This document shows positions 16,367 to 23,842 of a DNA stretch of 46,198 nt, in pieces; within the stretch, counting starts at the first letter, position 1; each line of letters begins with the position of its first letter. The DNA is taken from the NCBI GenBank assembly GCA_964633355.1, contig CAZWGO010000016.1, forward strand, positions 1 through 46,198. Reading direction: 5' to 3'. Source of the DNA: Micavibrio_B sp964633355 (GTDB lineage: Bacteria > Pseudomonadota > Alphaproteobacteria > Micavibrionales > Micavibrionaceae). A program made the translations under genes and the position numbers. Under the pieces are notes generated by a model. It saw only the letters and a program-made list of their open reading frames with translations, was not told the origin of the DNA and ran no database searches.

Positions 16367-18790
16367 TTATTCGGCTTTTTTGCGAGAGCCCGAGAGTTTC
16401 TCCCGCAGATCATCAGGATTGAATGGTTTGGAAAGATAATCATCCATGCCAGCATCTATGCAACGCTCGCGATCCCCAGGCAGCGCATGCGCCGTCATAC
16501 CGATTATCTTGATACGGGGCTTGTGCATCTCTTTTTCAAATTTTCGGATCTCCTGCGTCGTTTGATATCCGTCCAGCCCATGCATTTGAACATCCATCAA
16601 AATCGCATGATAATCTTTCTCTTTCACTTTTCTTAAGGCGATCATGCCGTTTTCCGCCACGTCGTGATTGAAACCGAACTGTTCCAGATAGAGACCCGCC
16701 ACCAAGGCATTGGGCTGATAATCCTCGACCAACAGAACGCAGGCATTATCGTTGATCGCCACGCTCCTTTTGGTATCGGGATTAAAATGAGCGGAATACT
16801 CTTTAGGTTCTGCAGATACAGCTTCGTAGACCGCGTGTAATCGTATGGGCAGAAAAACCGTAAATACCGTTCCGTTGCTTGGGTAGCTTTCCACGCTGAT
16901 ATTGCCGCCCATCATTTCGGTCAATGTCTTTGTGATCGTCAGGCCTAAGCCTGTTCCGCCATATTTACGATTGATACTCGTATCGGCCTGCGTGAATTTT
17001 TCGAAAATCGTTGATATCTTTTCCGGCGCTATTCCTATTCCTGTATCTTCTACCGACAGATAGAGATCTTCCATTCCTGTCGAGGCATTGGTAAAGCCTT
17101 GTACTTTAAGCGCTATATAGCCTTTTTCGGTAAACTTGATTGCATTCCCGCAAAGATTGGTAAGTATCTGGCGAATACGCGTCGGATCGCCGAGAAATTC
17201 CTTACCTTCGATTCCGCTGAGATCGACTTTGAATTCAAGCCCCTTCTCTTCTGCCTTGACCGACATGATTGTTACTATCTCTTCAACCAAAGACGTGAGA
17301 CTAAAGGGAATGGCTTCCAGTTCATATTTTTCGGTTTCGATTTTACTGATATCCAGGAGATCGTTGATGATTGATAATAAAGATTCCGCACTGAGCTGAA
17401 GAGTTTTGATAAACTCTCTTTGCTTGTCAGTCAGCGGCTTGGAGCTGGCCAGAATATTTGTCAGCCCGATCACGACATTCATCGGAGTTCTGATCTCATG
17501 GCTCATATTAGCCAAAAATTCGCTCTTGGCATTATTCGCAGCCTTCGCTTTATCACGCTCTTCTTCCAGCTCGCGCGCATTTTCCTGAAATGCCTTAAGC
17601 GCTGTAATGAGCTTACCCATCTCATCATTGCGAATTTTAATATCAGGAATAGAAAATCTTTCGCCCTTGGTCGCCTTATATAAAGTATCTGCCATTTGAT
17701 CGACTGGCAGCAAGACCCTCTGGGTTATGATTTTCCAGGAATAATAACTAATGAGAATAACTGCCGCAAAAAGGAGGAGACTAAATAATATTTTTCTTTC
17801 TGAATCGGCCTTCACACTTTCGATATAAGCTTTGTTAAAACTTAGCACATCATCATTCAACTGATGTAAAGACGCAACGGCCTGAGAGGCAACTTCCAGC
17901 CACGTCTCAACTGTGACCGGATAAATATTTGTCCCGTTTCTTTTCTTGGGCAAATAAAACATGTCTTTTAATTTATCAAAAGTAGTAAAATACTGGCTTT
18001 CAGCTTCATCCATTGCCGGCGCAACTTGCTCGCGCCATGCATTATTAGCCAGCGCACCATGAGCAAGCTCCCAACCATATTGAACTCTGGCGCGCCAGCT
18101 TTGAAGATTTTCCTGTTCAATAGCCGACATCTTTTCGTTACCGGCAATGAGTTTTCCGATCATGGCGTATTCACGCCCTGCATATTCTGTAATGTTCCAA
18201 ATCAAATGGGTGAACCTAATCAGGCGCGCTGCACCCGGATTCGCCAAATTATAGGGACGATTATAAATTTCAATCAAATCGTCGATTTTGATAATCAAAT
18301 CAGTGTCTGCATCAAAAAACTGATCCGGTAAAGAAAGCTTGTCCTTGCCTTTATTCAACATCGATGCGGTGTGGAGCATTAAAGCCGTATCAAGATTGCG
18401 GCGCAGTTTTTGCAACCGCCCATAACTTTCGCGCACCTTCTGGATCGGAGCTTTCAAATCATCTCTATCTTCTGCCGCCAGCCTCTCCAAGGCTTCATCG
18501 AGGTATGAATTGGCGTTCTTACGACTGCGGAGCAATTCCTGCATCAAACTACCGGAAACTTCAGGCGGCGCATAAAGAACGGAGACTGCCGTGCCTCTCT
18601 CCGACGACAAGAATTTCTCGGCATTATATAAAAGACTGCTTGTAACCAGATTTTCGCTTAATGATACAGCGGCTTTATGCTGATGCCATGACTGATATAG
18701 ATTGAAGCCCACAAGCATGGCGATAAAGAAATTTAAAATTCCTATAATAGCCAATAGATTCGTTTTGATTGAAAATTTAATATTAGGCAT
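16367..18790 (-). CDS. Hybrid sensor histidine kinase with periplasmic sensor domain
   Basis: A membrane hybrid kinase of about 807 residues. A first transmembrane helix (about 8-30) is followed by a helical periplasmic region of about 300 residues, a second helix (about 340-360), and a HAMP-like linker. Then come HisKA (EFLANMSHEIRTPMN with the phosphate-accepting His), HATPase_c (N-box LCGNAIKF, DTGIGI, GGTGLGL), and a C-terminal receiver with the phosphorylated Asp in AILMDVQMHGLDG. The start chosen is ATG 18790; an in-frame TTG at 18805 is possible, and neither has a clear Shine-Dalgarno. No partner regulator is adjacent, but a second hybrid kinase and an orphan OmpR-type regulator lie 4-8 kb away. 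The signal is unknown. Confidence 0.92.
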   Translation of the reverse strand: MPNIKFSIKTNLLAIIGILNFFIAMLVGFNLYQSWHQHKAAVSLSENLVTSSLLYNAEKFLSSERGTAVSVLYAPPEVSGSLMQELLRSRKNANSYLDEALERLAAEDRDDLKAPIQKVRESYGRLQKLRRNLDTALMLHTASMLNKGKDKLSLPDQFFDADTDLIIKIDDLIEIYNRPYNLANPGAARLIRFTHLIWNITEYAGREYAMIGKLIAGNEKMSAIEQENLQSWRARVQYGWELAHGALANNAWREQVAPAMDEAESQYFTTFDKLKDMFYLPKKRNGTNIYPVTVETWLEVASQAVASLHQLNDDVLSFNKAYIESVKADSERKILFSLLLFAAVILISYYSWKIITQRVLLPVDQMADTLYKATKGERFSIPDIKIRNDEMGKLITALKAFQENARELEEERDKAKAANNAKSEFLANMSHEIRTPMNVVIGLTNILASSKPLTDKQREFIKTLQLSAESLLSIINDLLDISKIETEKYELEAIPFSLTSLVEEIVTIMSVKAEEKGLEFKVDLSGIEGKEFLGDPTRIRQILTNLCGNAIKFTEKGYIALKVQGFTNASTGMEDLYLSVEDTGIGIAPEKISTIFEKFTQADTSINRKYGGTGLGLTITKTLTEMMGGNISVESYPSNGTVFTVFLPIRLHAVYEAVSAEPKEYSAHFNPDTKRSVAINDNACVLLVEDYQPNALVAGLYLEQFGFNHDVAENGMIALRKVKEKDYHAILMDVQMHGLDGYQTTQEIRKFEKEMHKPRIKIIGMTAHALPGDRERCIDAGMDDYLSKPFNPDDLREKLSGSRKKAE

Positions 18791-18829
18791 GCCGATACCG
18801 TTCAATGCAAGGAAAGCTAATGAACTATT

Positions 18830-18857
18830 ATAATACCTTTTGGTATAAAATGGGCAA
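18830..18857 (-). promoter_or_regulatory. Candidate promoter of the hybrid kinase with inverted repeat in spacer
   Basis: On the minus strand TTGCCC (18857-18852), a 16-bp spacer and TATTAT (18835-18830) form a plausible sigma-70 promoter 40 bp before ATG 18790. The spacer contains the inverted repeat ATACC-AAAA-GGTAT, a possible operator. Confidence 0.45.
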
Positions 18858-18876
18858 TTGTTTCTTAATAAATTTA

Positions 18877-18890
18877 TCGTCTATAGACGA
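18877..18890. promoter_or_regulatory. 14-bp perfect palindrome upstream of the hybrid kinase
   Basis: TCGTCTATAGACGA is an exact 14-bp palindrome 20 bp upstream of the candidate -35. It could bind a dimeric regulator. It also lies just downstream of the neighbouring minus-strand gene's stop, so its target is not certain. Confidence 0.4.
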
Positions 18891-18916
18891 AATTTAGCTC
18901 TAGTAAGGGAACTTTA

Positions 18917-19432
18917 TTATATCTCATGAATTTTAACATGGTCTGCGCCAAAGCGGCTTAATATTTCACAAGCTTTCTCTTCTTTTACATGATCTGTCGT
19001 TCTAACCCACAGCAATAGGCCGCCTTTTTTAATCTGATCTTCTATACTTGCGTTGTAATGATCACCCATTATTTTTGTTAAGACAGCACCAATGGCGCCC
19101 CCGCCAGCACCACCGATAACGGCAGCCGTGATTATGGCAGGTATCGTTACCGCCCCCGCTGCCAGTGCAACAGCCATGGCGCCGATATATACTGAGCCCG
19201 CTATCATTGCGCCCGAGCCTATGATTTTCTCTTCGGTGCGGACTGGTGCCTCCTTATCAACTTGCGCATCCTCCAGCGTTTCTATATCCATAGCGCCAAA
19301 CCGGCTTTCGATCTCTTTTTTATCCGCGCCCAGTACACTTAAGGCATCGCGTGGAAAATCAGTTCGTTCCAGCTCTTTAATTGCAAGTTGTAATTGATCC
19401 ATATCATGAAATAATCCAACAGCTTCTTTCAT
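18917..19432 (-). CDS. Gly/Ala-rich stress protein, YflT/general-stress-17M-like
   Basis: 171 residues. An N-terminal alpha/beta domain (MKEAVGLFHDMDQLQLAIKE) is followed by a Gly/Ala-rich hydrophobic hairpin (about 75-120) and a C-terminal alpha/beta half (GGLLLWVRT...EILSRFGADHVKIHEI). The same plan is seen in the protein at 27956-28450. Such proteins are annotated as heat- or general-stress-induced; the biochemical role is unknown. A strong GGAGG Shine-Dalgarno precedes ATG 19432. It follows the Thr/Pro-rich protein gene in the same direction. Confidence 0.7.
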   Translation of the reverse strand: MKEAVGLFHDMDQLQLAIKELERTDFPRDALSVLGADKKEIESRFGAMDIETLEDAQVDKEAPVRTEEKIIGSGAMIAGSVYIGAMAVALAAGAVTIPAIITAAVIGGAGGGAIGAVLTKIMGDHYNASIEDQIKKGGLLLWVRTTDHVKEEKACEILSRFGADHVKIHEI

Positions 19433-19454
19433 AGACGGGCCTCCTAAGATAATA

Positions 19455-19482
19455 TGAGAGGCGCATTTTTGTGCCTCTCATG
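19455..19482. other. Intercistronic hairpin
   Basis: ATGAGAGGC pairs with GCCTCTCAT around a 10-nt loop, between two minus-strand genes. No T-run follows on the minus strand, so it is more likely an RNA-processing or mRNA-stabilising hairpin than a terminator. Confidence 0.55.
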
Positions 19483-19487
19483 GATAA

Positions 19488-20000
19488 TTATTGTTCAGAT
19501 GTCATGCCGGTTGTAGGCGGTACCGCAGTGCCCGGATTGGTCGTGCTGGTCGAGTCAGGAACAGTCGTTCCATTTGGTGAACCGGGGATTGTTTCACTTG
19601 TATCGGGTGCCATTGTGCCATCCGTTGATTCCGGCATTGTAGCGCTTGTATCGGGCACTATGGCAGGTTCGGTTGGCATTGTACTGCCTGTTGTTGTATC
19701 CGGCGTAATGGGCTCGGCTGTCGTGTTGCCGGTTTCGGGCGCTATCACTGTGGATTCAGGCTGAGTTGTCTCAGGCTGAATGGTTGTCGCCGTATCTGCC
19801 GATCCTGATGGCTCTGTTGTAGCAGCATCTACTGACGGATCTGCTACGCCTGCAGATGTTGTTGTCGAATCGTCCATGGTATCAGCAGGACGGCTTCCGC
19901 TAAAAGCGACAACCGCGATGATTGCAACAACTGCTAAGATCGCTATAAGCGTCAATGTCAGCGTATTATTTTTTTCTGTTCTAATTTCGTTTCTATGCAT
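19488..20000 (-). CDS. Membrane-anchored Thr/Pro/Ser-rich low-complexity protein
   Basis: 170 residues. A short charged N-terminus is followed by one transmembrane helix (about 14-34, LTLTLIAILAVVAIIAVVAF). The remaining ~130 residues are of low complexity, dominated by Thr, Pro, Ser, Glu and Asp, with recurring PETT, PDTT and PDTS units, and would lie in the periplasm. No domain is recognised. It may be a disordered envelope spacer or tether. It is preceded by a candidate stress promoter (20036-20060) and followed by a stress-protein gene. The opposite strand is also open over most of the gene, an effect of the repeats. Confidence 0.7.
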   Translation of the reverse strand: MHRNEIRTEKNNTLTLTLIAILAVVAIIAVVAFSGSRPADTMDDSTTTSAGVADPSVDAATTEPSGSADTATTIQPETTQPESTVIAPETGNTTAEPITPDTTTGSTMPTEPAIVPDTSATMPESTDGTMAPDTSETIPGSPNGTTVPDSTSTTNPGTAVPPTTGMTSEQ

Positions 20001-20035
20001 TGTTTATTCCTTTGATTTCAGTTTGCTATTAAGCC

Positions 20036-20060
20036 AACGACATAGCTCATGGAAAGTTCA
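20036..20060 (-). promoter_or_regulatory. Candidate EcfG-type promoter
   Basis: Minus strand TGAAC (20060-20056), 16-bp spacer, CGTT (20039-20036). This differs by one base from the GGAAC-N16/17-CGTT consensus of alphaproteobacterial general-stress promoters. It sits 36 bp upstream of the Thr/Pro-rich protein gene and overlaps the 3' end of the 55-residue gene. Confidence 0.45.
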
Positions 20061-20225
20061 ATTTTTTTGAATTTTTCTATTGGACGAAGCCGTTTCCATT
20101 CCACTTAAAATTTTCTTTTTTTCATGCAAAGATAATTTTGTATCAAAGATAACATCTTCAGGTGTATTAAATATTTTTTGGACAGGCTGACTTATTGCCT
20201 CCTGAATATAAGGTGAAATATACAT
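20058..20225 (-). CDS. Small protein, 55 residues, related to the 77-residue protein at 27705-27938
   Basis: This small gene begins with MYISPYIQEA and ends KIQKN. The ATG at 20225 follows GAGGATCA, a good Shine-Dalgarno that overlaps the ExoD stop codon region, so it is coupled to exoD. The segment FNTPEDVIFDTKLSLHEKKK shares its pattern (P-E-(x)-(I/V)-L/I-x-D-x-x-L-(T/S)-x-x-(Q/E)-K, then I/V-L-x-x-M) with the protein at 27705. This matches a family of small helical proteins with a PEEV-D-L-K-IL pattern. Function is unknown; presence in the same stress island suggests a shared role. Confidence 0.7.
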   Translation of the reverse strand: MYISPYIQEAISQPVQKIFNTPEDVIFDTKLSLHEKKKILSGMETASSNRKIQKN

Positions 20226-20231
20226 TGATCC

Positions 20232-20801
20232 TCACATCATCATAGCGGCAACGGTAAATGCCAGACCGGTTAAAATAACGGCGAACATCGACAGCCCCGC
20301 CAGAAGGAAAAAACCGTCACGGCTTAAAAGACCGATTACTGACAACATAATTACCACGGCAGGCGCATAATTAAAGAATGGAAGTGGCAACAGAATAAGC
20401 ATCGCAAGAATGAAGAACATAAGACCGTAAAATCTATACATCCTCACATCACTTAACATTCTCAATCTTGGCTGGGTCAGCAGATCTAATTTATAAAGAA
20501 CAGGAAATACACGATTTCCGACAATCGCTATTCTTTCACATGACATTTCACGATTTGCCACTTTCTTCGGTAGCCAGGGAATATCTTTACCGGTCATCAA
20601 CTGCAATGAAACCAAACACACCATCCCACTCGTGAATTCAGCAATGCCGAATTGGCTTAAGAAAGGAATGAGATTTGGCGCAATGAGAATGAAAATTAAC
20701 ACCAGAAATGAATCAGGCCCAAATCTTCCGATAAAATTGGACAACGCCACTTTATCGGAAGAACTGAAGATATTTTCTATTGTTAATAATGTACTTCTCA
20801 T
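20232..20801 (-). CDS. exoD: ExoD-family membrane protein
   Basis: About 189 residues. The N-terminal half has FGPDSFLVLIFILIAPNLIP and a conserved QLMTGKDIPWLPKKVANREM loop. The C-terminal half has LLPLPFFNYAPAVVIML and LLSRDGFFLLAG, the pattern of the ExoD family (PF06055), named for a Rhizobium gene affecting exopolysaccharide production and alkali tolerance. Several hydrophobic segments indicate an integral membrane protein. The start chosen is ATG 20801, with AGGCA upstream; TTG 20804 also opens the frame. It lies between an unknown 86-residue gene (upstream) and the 55-residue gene (downstream), probably one operon. Confidence 0.88.
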   Translation of the reverse strand: MRSTLLTIENIFSSSDKVALSNFIGRFGPDSFLVLIFILIAPNLIPFLSQFGIAEFTSGMVCLVSLQLMTGKDIPWLPKKVANREMSCERIAIVGNRVFPVLYKLDLLTQPRLRMLSDVRMYRFYGLMFFILAMLILLPLPFFNYAPAVVIMLSVIGLLSRDGFFLLAGLSMFAVILTGLAFTVAAMMM

Positions 20802-20824
20802 CAAATGCCTGATTTCCGTTGCAG

Positions 20825-21085
20825 TTAATGGAAAGTAGCAGTGCGAATATCGACGCGTGAAATATCGCCGAATTGCATTTCTACATTTTGCTTGATTTCT
20901 GGCAGGTCAACCAGCAGGTCAAAATATTGGTCTTCTTCTTTCTCGCCAGAACCGACTTCAATCGCCGTTTCCAGAACGAGAACTTGTTTGCCAGCTTGCT
21001 TGCTGTCTAAATCCTGCTTGATATAAGCGGATGTTACATGTGGGTGAGGAATATGAAGGATATGGGATGGTGACAACATTTGCAT
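20825..21085 (-). CDS. Hypothetical protein, 86 residues
   Basis: No family is recognised. The chosen start, ATG 21085, reads MQMLSPSHILHIPHPHVTSA. GGAG lies 2 nt before the first ATG and about 8 nt before a second ATG (21079), so the second may be the true start. The protein is soluble with no signal peptide, alternating beta-like strands (KQVLVLETAIEV, YFDLLVDLPEI) and an acidic middle. The stop is 23 nt before exoD, in the same direction. It diverges from the EF-hand gene. Confidence 0.6.
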   Translation of the reverse strand: MQMLSPSHILHIPHPHVTSAYIKQDLDSKQAGKQVLVLETAIEVGSGEKEEDQYFDLLVDLPEIKQNVEMQFGDISRVDIRTATFH

Positions 21086-21211
21086 TTCTCCGTATTTGCG
21101 TGTTTGCAAGATCCAGTTAAGTCGATTCAAGTTTCAGGACCATTTCAGCCAAGTTACGAATGTGAAAAATTTTGTATCCAACCTGTATCAGGGTGTTTTC
21201 ATATTGCAAAA

Positions 21212-21237
21212 GGAACCAAATACAGTCCTTTTCTGTT
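21212..21237 (+). promoter_or_regulatory. Candidate EcfG-type promoter of the EF-hand gene
   Basis: GGAAC (21212-21216), 17-bp spacer, TGTTTG starting at 21234. This closely matches GGAAC-N16/17-CGTT and lies 41 bp upstream of ATG 21279. Confidence 0.55.
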
Positions 21238-21278
21238 TGTTCGACCAACTAACAATTTATTCAAATGGAGATATTTTT

Positions 21279-21836
21279 ATGAAGATTTTAAAATCGAAAT
21301 CATTATTGCTTGCGGGAGCTGCGACAATGGCCCTTTTCATGGCAGCGCCAGTCAATGCCGATACTGTCACCAAACAGACAACCGTTACACAAAAAGACTT
21401 GCCCGATACATATAAAGTTAATTTTGCGGCCATGGATTTAAATCAAGATGGCATTCTCTCGCGTAGCGAAGTAGGCCGTAAGTTATTCTATATTTTCGAT
21501 ACAGACGGCAATGAAGTGATCGATAATATCGAATTCGGCAAATCAAAAGTTTTAACAGTCATTCCACTGGAAAAAAACCAATTAACTATGGTCGACTTTG
21601 ATGATGATGGTTCCGCGGATGTTACCAAATACACTTCACAAGAATTCGCAGAGTTTTCGATGCTCAATCGTTTCGATGCAGATAATGACGGTTTGTCTGC
21701 TGAAGAGTTTATTGGCAGATCTTTCCTGAAAATGGATACGAACCGCGATAAATCCATTGATATCAAAGAATGGAGAGATGCTTATATTGCAAGCCTTAGC
21801 CCGAAAAGTGCCAAGCAATATCGTTACAATCAATAA
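21279..21836 (+). CDS. Secreted EF-hand calcium-binding protein
   Basis: 185 residues. A Sec signal peptide (about 1-27, ending PVNA) leads to a periplasmic or secreted domain. Calcium-binding DxDxDG-like loops start near residues 53 (DLNQDGILSRSE), 74 (DTDGNEVIDNIE), 106 (DFDDDGSADVTK), 133 (DADNDGLSAEEF) and 153 (DTNRDKSIDIKE). Each of these but the third and fifth has a near-canonical loop. The start is ATG 21279, 8 nt after GGAG; the frame is open upstream to 21096 but that part lacks protein character. A stress-type promoter precedes it and a strong terminator follows. The role may be envelope calcium buffering or sensing. Confidence 0.85.
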   Translation: MKILKSKSLLLAGAATMALFMAAPVNADTVTKQTTVTQKDLPDTYKVNFAAMDLNQDGILSRSEVGRKLFYIFDTDGNEVIDNIEFGKSKVLTVIPLEKNQLTMVDFDDDGSADVTKYTSQEFAEFSMLNRFDADNDGLSAEEFIGRSFLKMDTNRDKSIDIKEWRDAYIASLSPKSAKQYRYNQ

Positions 21837-21848
21837 TTGCTCAATCTC

Positions 21849-21875
21849 AAAAAGCCGTCGCAAGACGGCTTTTTT
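21849..21875 (+). terminator. Intrinsic terminator after the EF-hand gene
   Basis: AAAAAGCCGTC-GCAA-GACGGCTTTTT with a further T-run, 12 nt after the stop codon. Confidence 0.92.
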
Positions 21876-21900
21876 TGTGCCTAGAATAAAGGATAATAAA

Positions 21901-21925
21901 AAACCCGCCATTATCTGGCGGGTTT
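21901..21925 (-). terminator. Intrinsic terminator of the yqjD-yqjE-entericidin unit
   Basis: AAACCCGCCA-TTATC-TGGCGGGTTT; on the minus strand it is followed by a T-run, 20 nt after the entericidin stop. Confidence 0.88.
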
Positions 21926-21945
21926 AAATGCAATCTTATATTAAA

Positions 21946-22086
21946 TCACTTAGGTGGAACTGCGTGTTGAACATTTTCACCGGCATTCTCAATATCGCGG
22001 CCAGCACCATGGAATGTGTTTTCGCAGGCGGCAAGGCCTGTTGTTGCAACAGCTAGTAGAGCAAGCATGAAATATTTAGTCTTCAT
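21946..22086 (-). CDS. Entericidin-family lipoprotein, 46 residues
   Basis: The gene encodes a lipoprotein signal MKTKYFMLALLAVATTGLAAC, cleaved before Cys21, and a short mature peptide with HGAGRDIENAGENV. The GAG-(K/R)-DI-x-x-AG pattern is characteristic of the EcnA/EcnB entericidin family. Entericidins are small outer-membrane-bound lipoproteins, stress- or stationary-phase-induced in enterobacteria. AAGGA lies about 9 nt before ATG 22086. It is the last gene of the minus-strand unit with the YqjD- and YqjE-like genes. Confidence 0.88.
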   Translation of the reverse strand: MKTKYFMLALLAVATTGLAACENTFHGAGRDIENAGENVQHAVPPK

Positions 22087-22132
22087 ATAATTTATCCTTT
22101 CTAAAATTTATTGATATCAAACACAAAATAAA

Positions 22133-22576
22133 TCAATCGGTTCCATCGCTATTGAGTTTATCTCCAGCCAAGACGCCCGCAAGTGCCGCCAGTACAACAG
22201 CCGCGACCGGGTGCTCTTTTATAGGTTCGGCGAGTTCTTCAAGAATCTTAGCGATGGGACTTAGATGATCGCTCACCTCTTCTTTTACTTTATGGACGAA
22301 GGCTTTTTTCTTTTTTGAATGATCCGCCACCAGATAGATAATACCGGATACAGTCAATGCCGTCCCCGCCACAATCAGCCAGGCAATATAGGATGGAAAA
22401 AATTGAACGGCATAGGCCTGCAAGGCAATGAGAAGAAAGATACAGGCAACGAATGCGATCAGGCCAGAAAAGGCCATAAGACCCAAGGCTTGAAAATTAA
22501 AAGAAAACCCTTCATGGGTTTTCTTTGTCATGTAATCCACAATCAGTTTCTGGATTAACGGCAGATATGCCAGCAC
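22133..22576 (-). CDS. Inner-membrane protein, YqjE/DUF1469-like
   Basis: 147 residues with two hydrophobic helices (about 33-55 and 62-84) joined by a short turn. A Lys-rich cytosolic stretch (DHSKKKKAFVHKVKEEV) and a C-terminal hydrophobic segment follow. The arrangement resembles phage-holin-like YqjE proteins usually found beside YqjD/ElaB, and here it follows a YqjD-like gene. The start is GTG 22576; its Shine-Dalgarno (CCGGAGAT) overlaps the upstream stop and can pair with TCCGG next to the start codon. Confidence 0.72.
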   Translation of the reverse strand: MLAYLPLIQKLIVDYMTKKTHEGFSFNFQALGLMAFSGLIAFVACIFLLIALQAYAVQFFPSYIAWLIVAGTALTVSGIIYLVADHSKKKKAFVHKVKEEVSDHLSPIAKILEELAEPIKEHPVAAVVLAALAGVLAGDKLNSDGTD

Positions 22577-22582
22577 CGGAAA

Positions 22583-22897
22583 TTATCTCCGGCTTAGCAA
22601 CAAGGCAACAAGTGCGCCTGTTGCGAAAGCTATACCGACTGCGTTATTTGGATTGTTATTAATATAGCTTTGAACTTTATCAATTTCGTCGCGACCTTCG
22701 GTTTTCAGGCTGTCGATTTTATCCTGAAGCTCGATTGTAGCTTCTTCGATTTTCTTCATGCCTTCTGATTTAACCGTACGACCAAGCTCGATTACATCGG
22801 CTTTCAGCGTATAAATATCTTCTTTGATATTATCGATAGAGCTAGCAGCGGTTTTCACGCTTTTTGTTGTGGTGACATTTGAATTAACTGCGGTCAT
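22583..22897 (-). CDS. YqjD/ElaB-family (DUF883) membrane-anchored stress protein
   Basis: 104 residues. A long charged amphipathic helix (about 25-80) leads to NNPNNAVGIAFATGALVALLLSRR (shown in part: NNAVGIAFATGALVALL), the conserved C-terminal tail-anchor of the YqjD/ElaB/YgaM family, ending in Arg-Arg. E. coli members are stationary-phase proteins that attach to ribosomes and the inner membrane. A GGAAC-type promoter candidate lies upstream, and the YqjE-like gene follows with coupled translation. Confidence 0.85.
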   Translation of the reverse strand: MTAVNSNVTTTKSVKTAASSIDNIKEDIYTLKADVIELGRTVKSEGMKKIEEATIELQDKIDSLKTEGRDEIDKVQSYINNNPNNAVGIAFATGALVALLLSRR

Positions 22898-22927
22898 TGG
22901 GAAATCTCCTTATAAATATCTCTTACA

Positions 22928-22952
22928 AACAATAAGTCTTAATAATGGTTCC
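22928..22952 (-). promoter_or_regulatory. Candidate EcfG-type promoter of the yqjD-like unit
   Basis: Minus strand GGAAC (22952-22948), 16-bp spacer, TGTTTG beginning at 22931. It lies 31 bp upstream of the yqjD-like ATG and has the same -10 as the EF-hand promoter. Confidence 0.6.
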
Positions 22953-22968
22953 ATTGGTATCATTTTTA

Positions 22969-23700
22969 TCAGGCGGACTTTTTAACTTGGCCGCAAAACA
23001 TGTAACCAATGCCGCGAATCGTCTTGATAACACGCGGATTGGAAGGATTATCATCAAATTTCTTACGAATGCGCCCTATCTGGATATCGACCGCCCGGTC
23101 ATACCCGTCAAACGTGGCCTCACGGGTCAAATCAAAGAGCTGCTCGCGGCTTAGGACGCGGTTAGGCGCCATAACAAGAGCCTCTAGAAGGCGGAACTCT
23201 CCAGATGTCAAATCCATGGCCGCACCTTTTAGATCAAAGACCTGGTATTGAGATCTGTCCAAAATCCAGTCTTCAAAATGAATCTTCTCATTTGGCCCTG
23301 TTTCAGCCTTTTCAGGCATATTTATAGCCTGCGGGGGATTGCGTCTTAGCGCTGCCTTAACACGGGCTGACAATTCACGCATTTCGAAAGGCTTCGTAAT
23401 GTAATCATCGGCGCCCAATTCCAAACCTACAACTTTGTCAGTGGTGTCTTCTTTGCCACTCACAACAATGATTGGGGACTGTGTAATGCCCTTCAGGCGC
23501 GGAATCATTGAAAAACCGTCCGTATCGGGCAGGCCCAGATCCAGTAGAATCGCATCACAGCGCTCATTATTTTGAATATTCAGTGCATCCGCACCGGTAT
23601 GCGCCGGATATACCTGATATCCGTCGTTCTCAAGATAAGTTTTTACGACAAATGAGAGCGCTTCGTCGTCGTCGATGACTAAAATTTTATGTTTGGGCAT
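22969..23700 (-). CDS. OmpR/PhoB-family response regulator
   Basis: 243 residues. The receiver domain (1-120) has acidic residues IDDDE, phosphorylation site Asp54 in ILLDLGLPD, and the Lys of ITKPF. The C-terminal winged helix (about 140-238) contains LTSGEFRLLEALV, NRVLSREQLFDLT, DRAVDIQIGRIRKKF and IRGIGYMF. No histidine kinase is adjacent in the same operon, so it is an orphan; the hybrid kinases nearby carry their own receivers. It diverges from the sigma factor gene across 142 bp that holds an imperfect palindrome (ATTGTTACACGATTGATACAAT without perfect symmetry). Confidence 0.93.
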   Translation of the reverse strand: MPKHKILVIDDDEALSFVVKTYLENDGYQVYPAHTGADALNIQNNERCDAILLDLGLPDTDGFSMIPRLKGITQSPIIVVSGKEDTTDKVVGLELGADDYITKPFEMRELSARVKAALRRNPPQAINMPEKAETGPNEKIHFEDWILDRSQYQVFDLKGAAMDLTSGEFRLLEALVMAPNRVLSREQLFDLTREATFDGYDRAVDIQIGRIRKKFDDNPSNPRVIKTIRGIGYMFCGQVKKSA

Positions 23701-23842
23701 GTGATGCGTAATATATAAATTGATTGTTACACGATTGATACAATTTTTTTCTAAACTGTAACTTGACTGACATTCTTCGCTTACAAGCGCTTCCTATTCT
23801 CAACATAGAACAAAAAAACTACTGGAAAAGGAGCTCTAAGCT

